Source: Pseudomonas chlororaphis subsp. piscium (GTDB taxonomy: Bacteria > Pseudomonadota > Gammaproteobacteria > Pseudomonadales > Pseudomonadaceae). Taken from it: a stretch of 64,000 nt of DNA. Location: NCBI RefSeq assembly GCF_003850345.1, contig NZ_CP027707.1, forward strand, positions 4,898,001 through 4,962,000, read 5' to 3'. Shown piece by piece: positions 9,439 to 17,022 of the stretch. The notes below the pieces were generated by a model. That model saw nothing but the letters and a program-made list of their open reading frames with translations, did no database searches and had not been told where the DNA came from. The first letter of the stretch is position 1. Each line of letters begins with the position of its first letter. The translations under genes and the position numbers were made by a program.

Positions 9439-9700
9439 TCACTGATAAATGATCGTAAAGGTCGCCGCTGCATTGGCCAGTCCCGGCGTCACTGTGGTTG
9501 CCTTCTGCAAGTAACGCGCGCGCAACGTGATGCGCAACGAGCTGTTTTCCGGGCAGCGGGGATCGACACTCATAAAGTTGCGCACGGTCGAGAGCGGCAG
9601 CAGCGCATTGATGGCATTTTTCCAATCCATACAGGCTTCACCCCTGATCTTCACCCGAAAAGCCTCGTAAGGAAGCAGCTGGCGCTCAGTCAGCATCTGA
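9439..9700 (-). pseudogene. C-terminal remnant of a chaperone-usher fimbrial subunit
   Basis: The minus-strand frame ending at 9439 encodes a segment finishing ATTVTPGLANAAATFTIIYQ. This is the typical donor-strand C-terminus of type 1-like pilins and tip adhesins (T-x-G-x-A/N-A-x-A-x-F-T-I-x-Y). The preceding RCPENSSLRITLRARY also fits a final pilin strand pair. Only about 85 residues are left. No signal peptide, usher or chaperone gene is nearby, and the frame runs into the start region of the oxidase gene on the other strand. It is best read as the tail of a deleted fimbrial gene. Confidence 0.6.
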
Positions 9701-9720
9701 ATATGCAAGGAGCATTCATC

Positions 9721-11844
9721 ATGAGCATTACCGTCATCTGGGACTGGGCCAACTCGGCCTCCGTCAACAGCACCTCGACCATCGCAGACCTGCAGCAACT
9801 CTCACAGCACTATCGTCATCCCGACTCGGCCCGGGTCGCCTATCCCCATACCGTGCAAGCGCCGCTCGGCGAGCTACCCGCGGGTACCCATAGAGTCGCC
9901 ATCGTCGGTGCCGGTGCGGCAGGGATCTGCGCCTTTTATGAACTCTCGCAACTGGCCAAAGGCTTGCCCACTGGCAGCAAGATTGTCGTAGACCTGTATG
10001 ACAGCGACCCGGATCACTTTCTTGCCCCGTTACGCAACAAAGACATCGATACCCAAAACCGACGGGCTGGCCGGGTCAGCGCCGCGCGCGTCTCGACCGG
10101 CGATACCGAACGTACGGTGTATGAAGTCGGCGCCATGCGTTTTCCGGAAATTGCCGGGCTGACCTGGCACTACGCAAGCAAGGCGTTCAACCCCACGGAG
10201 AGGGTCAAGGTTTTCCCCAATCCCGGAAAAGTCCCCACCGAGTTCGTCTTCGGCAATCGGGTCGATCGTTATAAGGATCAGGATTGGCTGGATAGCGACT
10301 CTCCGACCCGGCGGGTACAACAGCTGGTCTTCAAATACTTCCCGGGTAACGCCAGCGGCAGCTCTCTGTTCAAGATTGGCGACTGTGATCCCGCGGCAGT
10401 AGCAGTGCTTCTGAAAGCGGAATCGACCGATGACAGCACCCTCGACGGAATTTACCAGGACTGGCAGGCATTCATCGCTGAGCACGATCACACCACCCTG
10501 GCCGGCGCCATCCGCAAGATCATGACCCACGTCAGCGACAATCCTGGTGTAGGGGAGGACCGGCTGCCGGACATTCCGGGCCTGGATGCGCAAGGCACCA
10601 TCGATTACTGCGTGGAGTTGTTCGGGCGTTTCGGTTTCGGCACGGGCGGTTTCAAGCCGCTCTACAACATCTCGCTGGTGGAGATGATGCGCCTGGTGCT
10701 GTGGGACTACAGCAATGAGTACACCTTGCCGGTGGAAGAGAATGTCGATTTCATCAAAAAGCTGCACGAAAAAACCATGAGTGAGGGGGCGGACAAACTG
10801 GAGGCCAACTTCATCAATGGCAGGGTGTCCGATGCCTATCACTTCAGGCCGGCGAACATTAGGCCACAGCGTATTGCCAAAGTGTGGCACTACACCAATA
10901 CGTCCGATGCGCTGCTTGAGAAAGACTACGACTACGTCATTCTCGCCATGCCCCAGGACCAACTGACACCGCTGATTCGCCGCAGTGGCTACAGTCCCCA
11001 TGGGATCGCCAGTACTCAGGTTGGAGATTTTCGACTTCAGCTGGAGACAGGCACCGCGACTCAGGTTTATCCCGCGTTGCAACTCAGCCTGTCCGATACG
11101 GCGCCAACCGAACGCATCGTCAGTGCCATCAACCAACTGCACATGACCCGCTCGTCAAAAGTGTTCGGCCTTATCAGCCAGGCCGACAGCAGTAACCCGA
11201 GCGTCCCCACATTCAGGGGGGCCCCGATACAAGCCGTGGTCAGCGACTCCGGTCTGGCCGCCAGCTACATCGTTCCCAGCTCGATCGAAGGGCAGGAGTA
11301 CTCAAGCTTCCTGGCCAGCTATACCTGGGAAGACGACTCGACCCGCCTGCAGCAGGACTACGCCCGCTACCCGCAGAACTCCAGCGGCGACGAGGGGCCA
11401 CAGAGCGCCTGGTACATGTTCCAGACCATGATCAACCGGGTCGACCATGACGTGCAGGACCCCGCTGCAGAACCCGGCACATACAATCGCTGGTGGTTCG
11501 GGGCCTTGCTGGACAAGGTGCAAAACGACAACCGTTTTGTCTATGACTGGACCACCAATCGCAGCGCTGGCGGTTTCAAGCTGGATATGACTGGCGATCA
11601 CCATCTGAGCAACCTGTGCTTCCGCTATCACACCCACGCCGCCAACCCCGCACTGAACAACCGGTTTTTCCTCGCTTGTGACAGTTACAGCCACCTGGGT
11701 GGATGGCTGGAAGGGGCATTCATGAGTGCGATCAATGCGGTGGCAGGCGTGGTGGTCGCGGCCAACAAGGGGGATGTAACGACACTCAACCCGAACGCAC
11801 AGCCGCTATTCGACACCCTCGCCCATATCGCTCCAGCCCCCTGA
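9721..11844 (+). CDS. L-phenylalanine 2-monooxygenase/oxidase-like flavoenzyme
   Basis: 707-residue flavin amine oxidase. The FAD-binding motif VAIVGAGAAG lies at residues 59-68. Long stretches match what I recall of phenylalanine oxidase (EC 1.13.12.9) from Pseudomonas sp. P-501, including GAMRFPEIAGLTWHYAS, FGFGTGGFKPLYNIS, WDYSNEYTLPV and a C-terminal SYSHLGGWLEGAFMSA. That enzyme converts L-phenylalanine to phenylacetamide and also acts as an oxidase. It is made as a proenzyme with a short propeptide blocking the channel, and the N-terminal 45 residues here could play that part. Tryptophan 2-monooxygenases are more distant relatives. The start at MSITVIWDW has AAGGAG 9 bases upstream. A longer upstream frame runs through the fimbrial remnant and is rejected. 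Confidence 0.82.
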   Translation: MSITVIWDWANSASVNSTSTIADLQQLSQHYRHPDSARVAYPHTVQAPLGELPAGTHRVAIVGAGAAGICAFYELSQLAKGLPTGSKIVVDLYDSDPDHFLAPLRNKDIDTQNRRAGRVSAARVSTGDTERTVYEVGAMRFPEIAGLTWHYASKAFNPTERVKVFPNPGKVPTEFVFGNRVDRYKDQDWLDSDSPTRRVQQLVFKYFPGNASGSSLFKIGDCDPAAVAVLLKAESTDDSTLDGIYQDWQAFIAEHDHTTLAGAIRKIMTHVSDNPGVGEDRLPDIPGLDAQGTIDYCVELFGRFGFGTGGFKPLYNISLVEMMRLVLWDYSNEYTLPVEENVDFIKKLHEKTMSEGADKLEANFINGRVSDAYHFRPANIRPQRIAKVWHYTNTSDALLEKDYDYVILAMPQDQLTPLIRRSGYSPHGIASTQVGDFRLQLETGTATQVYPALQLSLSDTAPTERIVSAINQLHMTRSSKVFGLISQADSSNPSVPTFRGAPIQAVVSDSGLAASYIVPSSIEGQEYSSFLASYTWEDDSTRLQQDYARYPQNSSGDEGPQSAWYMFQTMINRVDHDVQDPAAEPGTYNRWWFGALLDKVQNDNRFVYDWTTNRSAGGFKLDMTGDHHLSNLCFRYHTHAANPALNNRFFLACDSYSHLGGWLEGAFMSAINAVAGVVVAANKGDVTTLNPNAQPLFDTLAHIAPAP

Positions 11845-11868
11845 GCAGATCGAAGCCAGGACAGGCCC

Positions 11869-11936
11869 TATCGCGAGCAAGCTCGCTCCTACACTCGGGC
11901 AACGCCATACCTGTAGGAACGCGCTTGTTGGCGATA
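11869..11936. repeat. Diverged REP pair
   Basis: Two inverted arms of about 25 bases (11869-11893 and 11912-11936) resemble the REP at position 21 but with several substitutions, and the right arm is more degenerate. The pair separates the plus-strand oxidase from the minus-strand receiver gene, so it lies between convergent 3' ends. Confidence 0.7.
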
Positions 11937-11968
11937 GCGATCCAATGACCATCCCGAACCGCCCAGCC

Positions 11969-12415
11969 CTAACTGACCCGCCCCCGGGAAAGTTCGCGCA
12001 ACCACGACAGAACCTGCAGCCCATGGCGTTGTGGAGGGGGGTTGATCATCGCCATCAGCTGCTTGAGCGACTCGCTCCCCGGCGTCCCCGACAAGCTGAC
12101 CTGCACCACTGGCGGTAGCGGCTCCGGCATGGGCGGCAGCTGCGCCTGCCGGCTGTCGTAGATCAGGGCGTGATGAATCAGCGGGTTGTCGCGGCAGAAG
12201 GCTTCAAGGTCGATCTCCAGGTCGGCGACCAGTGCGGTGCTGATGATCAACAGATCGAACGGCTTGCTGGGGCAGCACGTCAGGGTTTCGATTTCGTCGA
12301 ACGAGTGCACCGGGGCGATGCTGAAGTACCCCAGCTGGTTGAGGATCTTTTCAATGTTCAGGCGCTGGAAGTGCTGATCGTCAGCGATCAGTATCCGCAG
12401 GGTTTTATTGATCAT
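11969..12415 (-). CDS. Stand-alone receiver-like protein lacking the phospho-acceptor
   Basis: 148-residue protein with a CheY-like start (LRILIADDQHFQ, acidic pair at residues 12-13). The position that normally holds the phosphorylated aspartate reads LLIISTAL, with Ser59 in its place. The conserved lysine near residue 109 is also not evident (VQVSLSGTPGS). No output domain follows. It therefore looks like a pseudo-receiver acting by protein contact or a decaying response regulator. The remnant at 12860-12997 begins with a similar receiver start, suggesting that a small family of these genes once stood here. Confidence 0.7.
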   Translation of the reverse strand: MINKTLRILIADDQHFQRLNIEKILNQLGYFSIAPVHSFDEIETLTCCPSKPFDLLIISTALVADLEIDLEAFCRDNPLIHHALIYDSRQAQLPPMPEPLPPVVQVSLSGTPGSESLKQLMAMINPPPQRHGLQVLSWLRELSRGRVS

Positions 12416-12585
12416 CGTGGGAAACCGCCATTTGGATGTGCAGCTGACTCCAGCTGAGGCGCCGCAAGCTTATCGAGCACGATAAAACCGGTATGTAGGA
12501 CTTTTCCCAAGCAGTGGGATGTGGGTCCCTGATGCCAGGCGGGGCCTGCCCCACCTGGGACGCAGAGAACGTCTCCCTGTCTACC

Positions 12586-12868
12586 TTAGAAAGCCCAGCG
12601 CATACCCAGCACGACCTCGCTGGACACCAGGTTGGCCTTCATCTTCTCGTCCTGCAGGCCGCGGGCATTCGGGAAGTTGTTCCAGCCACTTTCGGTATCG
12701 CCCATGTCGACGTAGCGATAGCCGAGATCCAGGGCCAGGCGATCCGTCACGTCGTAGGCAACGCCGGCGCCGAGGGACCAGGCCAGGTTGGTCTGGGTCG
12801 CGGAACCGTACTGGCGAGACTCGTTACCCTGCCAGCCCTTCGACTCGAGCTGGGCCAGGCCTTTGCAT
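12586..12868 (-). pseudogene. C-terminal remnant of an outer-membrane beta-barrel protein
   Basis: Reading the minus strand from about 12868 to the TAA at 12586-12588 gives roughly 90 residues typical of an OmpA/OmpW-like barrel end. They include SLGAGVAYDVTDRLALDLGY, RYVDMGDTESGWNN and a final VLGMRWAF with terminal phenylalanine, the Bam recognition signal. There is no start codon, signal peptide or N-terminal barrel half. Upstream the sequence switches abruptly to a different gene remnant in another frame. Confidence 0.7.
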
Positions 12869-12997
12869 CAAGGCCAACGCCTGCTCGCCACGGCAGGCCT
12901 GCACAATGTCGTAGACACCCAGTTGCTGCAGCGCGGCGACCACCGCGCTGCGCTGAACCGAGTGCTTTTCCAAAACCAGAATACGCAGTGAGATCAT
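12860..12997 (-). pseudogene. N-terminal remnant of a response-regulator receiver
   Basis: From the ATG at 12995-12997 the minus strand encodes MISLRILVLEKHSVQRSAV and continues for about 45 receiver-like residues (QACRGEQALALMQ). It then shifts into the outer-membrane remnant at about 12865 and stops shortly after. The first beta-strand and alpha-helix are intact but everything after them is missing. Glu-Lys replaces the usual acidic pair. Confidence 0.6.
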
Positions 12998-13202
12998 CGT
13001 TCGTCTGCCGCTTCCATGGAGCCAGGGAGAGGCATTCTGCGGGCTGACGGCGGAGTGATGAGCAGGGACGTTCCCAAGGACTTGTAGGAAATTTCTTAAG
13101 GCGATAACGCAGTTGAGCTGTCAGCCAACTGCAACCGGGTGGCCTGCGGGCGGGCGACTGTCTCAGCTCTCACCACTCTTGGAGAGACTCGCGATCATGA
13201 AG

Positions 13203-13589
13203 CTAAACAATGCCAAGCTTGACCACCGCCGCAAGCCCCGCCATGACCAATAGCAGCCCAAGCGCACTCCACTGCAGCACGACCAACTGGCTCTTAAGCG
13301 CCGCAGGAAAACCAAGCAAGTCCTCGGCACTGACCCAGCCACGCTTAAGGTAAAAATTGGGGAAGGTCACAAAACCGGAAATGCTCCCGACCAGAATCAG
13401 TTTCCCCCATGGGCCACAGTGCCTGAGCGTGGTCAGCGTGCTGAGCATAGGACTGTTCTGCAGATGATCCAACATCAAATCCATCTTGGTGTAAGCCAGG
13501 TGCAAGCAGATGCCAAGCACAATAAATATCCCTGCAAAATCGACGAGTCCGACCACCAGGAATATTTTGTCTGCCGTATTCAGGCTCAT
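13203..13589 (-). CDS. Small integral membrane protein, unknown function
   Basis: 128 residues with three likely transmembrane segments (about 8-30, 62-80 and 100-125). The protein begins MSLNTADKIFLVVGL, and an internal GFVTFPNFYLKRGWV stretch recurs in small uncharacterised Pseudomonas membrane proteins. A GAGG stretch lies upstream of the start. It follows the CsrA-like gene by 20 bases on the same strand and is probably cotranscribed with it. No catalytic motif is visible. Confidence 0.6.
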   Translation of the reverse strand: MSLNTADKIFLVVGLVDFAGIFIVLGICLHLAYTKMDLMLDHLQNSPMLSTLTTLRHCGPWGKLILVGSISGFVTFPNFYLKRGWVSAEDLLGFPAALKSQLVVLQWSALGLLLVMAGLAAVVKLGIV

Positions 13590-13609
13590 TTGACTGCCTC
13601 ATTACTGCA

Positions 13610-13780
13610 CTATCTTTTCCGACCCTGATATTTTTGGTAATGCTCATGGCGATGTATCGCGATTTTTTTAGGAGCCACGAATCCCAAACGAACATGTTTG
13701 CCCTGAATATCCATCACGCTGACCACTATCTCTTCACCGAGTTTGAATGTCTCGCCTGGCTTGCAACTAAGCAACAGCAT
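13610..13780 (-). CDS. Divergent CsrA/RsmA-family RNA-binding protein
   Basis: 56-residue protein too short for usual ORF cut-offs, read directly from the minus strand. It begins MLLLSCKPGETFKLGEEIVV and ends with HVRLGFVAPKKIAIHRHEHY and a basic tail. This lines up along its length with CsrA (MLILTRRVGE... start, and the APKEVAVHREEIY region holding the RNA-binding arginine). The arginine of the xHRxE motif is kept. The first-strand basic residues of CsrA (TRR) are replaced by SCK. The start at 13780 was chosen over 13786 because AAGGA then sits about 6 bases upstream. CsrA proteins bind GGA motifs in mRNA leaders and commonly control secretion systems. The linked small membrane gene and the T6SS module downstream on the same strand are possible contexts. 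Confidence 0.75.
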   Translation of the reverse strand: MLLLSCKPGETFKLGEEIVVSVMDIQGKHVRLGFVAPKKIAIHRHEHYQKYQGRKR

Positions 13781-13910
13781 TTTCATTCCTTACCTGGCTC
13801 GAAAAAATACATGGAAAAATAATATTGTACGGCAACTTCGTACTTAAATAAGGTCGTTCTTCATGTGGCGTATTCCATTAGATCGTCGCTACTGGAGTGA
13901 ATACAGTCAT

Positions 13911-14822
13911 TCAAATTTCCGGCCTGCGATCTGGGTGCTCTGCGTCATAACCCTGTTTGGGGTGGGCGGGTAGAGGATGGTCTTTCATCAGATTAGGGAA
14001 GCGCAAATTAGGATTGGCATCTAGTTCTTTCGACAAGTTGGCATACAACTCATGGAGCTTAGGGTCTGGCTGATACCCAAAGTTGTATATCGGTCTTGGC
14101 GCAGCGTCGAAAGCCCCTTCTAAATTACTTAGCCCTGTGGAGCTACCCAACGATGCGGCGCGTTGATAATAGAACAGTGCACGTGGTTTGTTTTTTCTAG
14201 CTGTATCATAAAAACTTGCGGTTTTCTCTATGACGTCAGGATTGTCCTGAGCGCCCGCACATCGGTAATAGCGCTCAGCCATGTCATCGTCCTGCTTATC
14301 CCTGGGGAGAGCAAAGGCGAAGTATTGGCCAATTTGAACTTGTGCTAAAGGACTGCCCAATTGCGCCGCCTGAAACATATAGGAACTGGCCATCCGGTCT
14401 GACTTCAAAACGCCTTGCCCGTTCTCGACAACCACGGCCCAATTGTAATAACCCAACGGTACTTTGAGCTTCACCATGCGCTCATAAAGATCGAGCATCT
14501 TGCTAGTGTCTTGCTCAACACCGGGTTGTCCGGGCCAGCCTGTTCGATAGAGCCCCGCCAGGTTATGCATTGCCTTCCAGTGATCTTTAGCAATGGCTTT
14601 TTCGTAGAGCCCGACGATAGTTCGCCAGTCTTTGACACCACGCACTTTCTCTAGAACGCGGGCCTGTTGAAACCAACCATCTGCCTCGGCATCCAGTGGC
14701 GGGTTGTGGTCTTTTTCGTAGGCGCAGGTAAAAGTTGGATAGGCCATAGCCGGAGCTCCGCTCAACAAGATAGAAACAGTGATGGCACAAAGCGTGATGG
14801 CTTTAGTCAATGGCTTTGGCAT
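13911..14822 (-). CDS. Sel1-repeat periplasmic immunity protein for Tle5
   Basis: 303 residues with a clear signal peptide ending near APAMA (about residue 27), then Sel1/TPR-like helical repeats (WKAMHNLAGLYRTG, AAQLGSPLAQVQIGQYFA, YYQRAASLGSSTGLSNL). The start lies inside the 3' end of the phospholipase gene, overlapping by 20 bases on the same strand. That is the arrangement of Tle5 (PldA-type) effectors and their periplasmic inhibitors. It would protect the cell from incoming or escaped phospholipase by binding it in the periplasm. The role is inferred from gene order and repeat type. Binding is not visible in the sequence. Confidence 0.8.
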   Translation of the reverse strand: MPKPLTKAITLCAITVSILLSGAPAMAYPTFTCAYEKDHNPPLDAEADGWFQQARVLEKVRGVKDWRTIVGLYEKAIAKDHWKAMHNLAGLYRTGWPGQPGVEQDTSKMLDLYERMVKLKVPLGYYNWAVVVENGQGVLKSDRMASSYMFQAAQLGSPLAQVQIGQYFAFALPRDKQDDDMAERYYRCAGAQDNPDVIEKTASFYDTARKNKPRALFYYQRAASLGSSTGLSNLEGAFDAAPRPIYNFGYQPDPKLHELYANLSKELDANPNLRFPNLMKDHPLPAHPKQGYDAEHPDRRPEI

Positions 14823-17022
14823 AGGGTGTCTCCACGTCCCAAAAACGCGTTAGATGGGCTATCAACGGCTCATTTTTGTTTTTATTTTCCCAATTTTTAT
14901 CCATCACTTCATTCCACGTTTTGAAATTTTTAGCTGCATTACAGCGTCCTTGGTCATCATCAAATGACGCACCTGCATGCAACGTCCACAACTCCTCCCG
15001 CCAATGCTTGGCCAGCTCGGCATCCGGTGCAGCGAGGCCTAGTTCAGAATCGGTATGCAGGCTGCGGGCGTTGATGTTCGCGGAGCTGAGCAGGCTGAAG
15101 ACGTCGTCCACAACCAACAATTTGGAGTGCACGTAGATATCCCGGAAGTAGGCCTGTTGCCCCTCGGATAAAGTGCCTCCGGGTTCCGGCGTGCATGCAG
15201 TCAGGGTGGCGATGACGACCTTGAGACCGGGTATGTCCTTGAGGGTGTAGGGTTTGGGCTCTTCACCGTCATTCGATTTTGGCTGGCCGAGCTCAGGAAT
15301 ATCTTTTGCCTTGAGACCGCCCAGGCGCTGTTCGACTTCAGGGGTAATGCCCTTTTTTTCCAGCTCGGTGATCTCGCGCTTCAGTATCTCGGCTCGGTTG
15401 AGCTGAGCGCGCTGCACGTAGGGGTCGGTGTGTGGGTTGGCCTCCAGATACGCCAACTGGCTGCGCTTGCGCAGCATATCTTCCGCCAGCGTGCGCTGGG
15501 CCTGGGGCATCAGTTGCTCCTGCCCGAGCTCCTGCAAGGTGGCGTAGGTGGTGCTGGAAAAACCCCTTTTGTTTGGGTTGTTGGTGACCACGAACACGTA
15601 CAAGTCCTTGTCTCTGCCTTTGGCGATATAAGCGGTCGCCAGCTCGCGTAACTGTTTGGCAAACGCCGGGTAGCGGAAGTACTGGTTTTCAAAATAGGCG
15701 TAGTTGCGCACGTTGCCTAACGCTTTGTGGTAGAGCTCCAGAATCGAGGTTTCCGCCCCTTCTTGCGGTTGGGTACGGCAAACCTGTGCCATGGTCGAGC
15801 CGGCGGCTTTGAAGTTGTCTGGCTTGATCGCCTCGCGTTGATCGCGCAGGCCATCGGTAAACCATCTTTTGATCCAAAAGGTTTCCCGATCCCAGGCAGT
15901 GCTGAAGTTGTGGTTCAGGTCATGCAGCACAGGACCTCGCACTTTCATCGACAAGTCCTGCCATGGGCCGAAGCCCGGGCTGCGCCGGGCGGCTTTGTCG
16001 TCATACAGGTGCGCGCTGGTATCCCAGTAATTGCGATGCATGTTGTGCCCCATGACGAAGCCGACCGCGTTCGCGGTGTCTTCATAGTCCACCAGAACCA
16101 TCTTCTGGTGGTGGCTGGCAAAGAACGTCAGCGCCAGCATGTGCGCAAAGTTGACGTCGGGCGCTTCGCCTTTTATCAGTCGATAGAGCGTCGCCAGACG
16201 CCCCTTTTCCCCGGCCATTTGAGGTCCGCGCATGATCGCGTTGAGCGGAACTTCGGTGGAAAAATCGCGGGTGCGAAACTCGACGTTCTGCATCCGCCCA
16301 TCGTGCAGGCGGTTAAACCATTCCCGGGTGTATTGCTCATCCTGGGGGGAATATTTGGGCCCACCCGAGCCTTTGAGCGTGTTGTAGCCGCCCTCCCCAT
16401 TCAGCTGAGCTTCGATGTCAGCCAGCATGGCCTGCAACTCACGTTCACGCGCAGGATTGGGCGGCCGGGGGGGCTTGCCTCCACCGTCAAGCTGCCGTTG
16501 AGCCGCATACAATTTGGCCAGTTCATCCTGATAATAAGTGCGCTGAAACTCCAACGTCTGACGGTACTTGAGGTCCTTATCGGAGGCTGCGCTTGCTCCG
16601 GTCACGCCCGATCCTATTGCGGTGCCTCCCGAACCCGCGAGGCCATCACCGATGATGGTGTTTTCAACAAAGTTGGCCAGCGGGTTTTTCCAGATCAACA
16701 CACGCGTCTTGACGCCGTGTCGACCTTGAACATCCAGCAGTTCACCGATTCGATCACTGTCGGGCTTGAAACGCATCGCTGGGTCAAATCCCCAACTGAT
16801 GATTTCGACGCTTTTTTGCGCGCCCCGAATGGCATCGTATACAGCGCCGAATGCTTGCTCACCGTTGATCAGCGGGGTGACCTGCATACCGGCTCGCGGC
16901 GGGTAGAGCGCTTTTCTGGCGAACCAGTCCATGGTCAAGGCCGTGGACTTGTGTGCTTTAGGCGTTAGCTGAATAACTTCCTTGCTGTAGTCCGTTGTCA
17001 TTCGATGGCTTCCTGCACTCAA
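14803..17022 (-). CDS. tle5: Tle5-family type VI phospholipase D effector
   Basis: 739-residue protein with two HKD motifs of the phospholipase D superfamily. One is HQKMVLVD in the SHHQKMVLVDYED segment in the first half, the other is HSKLLVVDD followed by SSANINARS near residue 650. There is no signal peptide, as expected for VgrG-delivered cargo. Such enzymes hydrolyse phosphatidylethanolamine in target membranes, and relatives in P. aeruginosa (PldA, PldB) act on bacteria and host cells. Its start overlaps the vgrG stop as ATGA and its end overlaps the immunity gene, making a vgrG-effector-immunity operon. The C-terminus ends KNEPLIAHLTRFWDVETPYA, a frequent closing segment in this family. 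Confidence 0.88.
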   Translation of the reverse strand: MSAGSHRMTTDYSKEVIQLTPKAHKSTALTMDWFARKALYPPRAGMQVTPLINGEQAFGAVYDAIRGAQKSVEIISWGFDPAMRFKPDSDRIGELLDVQGRHGVKTRVLIWKNPLANFVENTIIGDGLAGSGGTAIGSGVTGASAASDKDLKYRQTLEFQRTYYQDELAKLYAAQRQLDGGGKPPRPPNPARERELQAMLADIEAQLNGEGGYNTLKGSGGPKYSPQDEQYTREWFNRLHDGRMQNVEFRTRDFSTEVPLNAIMRGPQMAGEKGRLATLYRLIKGEAPDVNFAHMLALTFFASHHQKMVLVDYEDTANAVGFVMGHNMHRNYWDTSAHLYDDKAARRSPGFGPWQDLSMKVRGPVLHDLNHNFSTAWDRETFWIKRWFTDGLRDQREAIKPDNFKAAGSTMAQVCRTQPQEGAETSILELYHKALGNVRNYAYFENQYFRYPAFAKQLRELATAYIAKGRDKDLYVFVVTNNPNKRGFSSTTYATLQELGQEQLMPQAQRTLAEDMLRKRSQLAYLEANPHTDPYVQRAQLNRAEILKREITELEKKGITPEVEQRLGGLKAKDIPELGQPKSNDGEEPKPYTLKDIPGLKVVIATLTACTPEPGGTLSEGQQAYFRDIYVHSKLLVVDDVFSLLSSANINARSLHTDSELGLAAPDAELAKHWREELWTLHAGASFDDDQGRCNAAKNFKTWNEVMDKNWENKNKNEPLIAHLTRFWDVETPYAKAID

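Noticed and set aside
9427..9720. Upstream 98-codon extension of the oxidase gene
   Set aside because: The in-frame extension covers the fimbrial remnant and a hairpin, whereas the ATG at 9721 has a well-placed AAGGAG and a family-like N-terminus.
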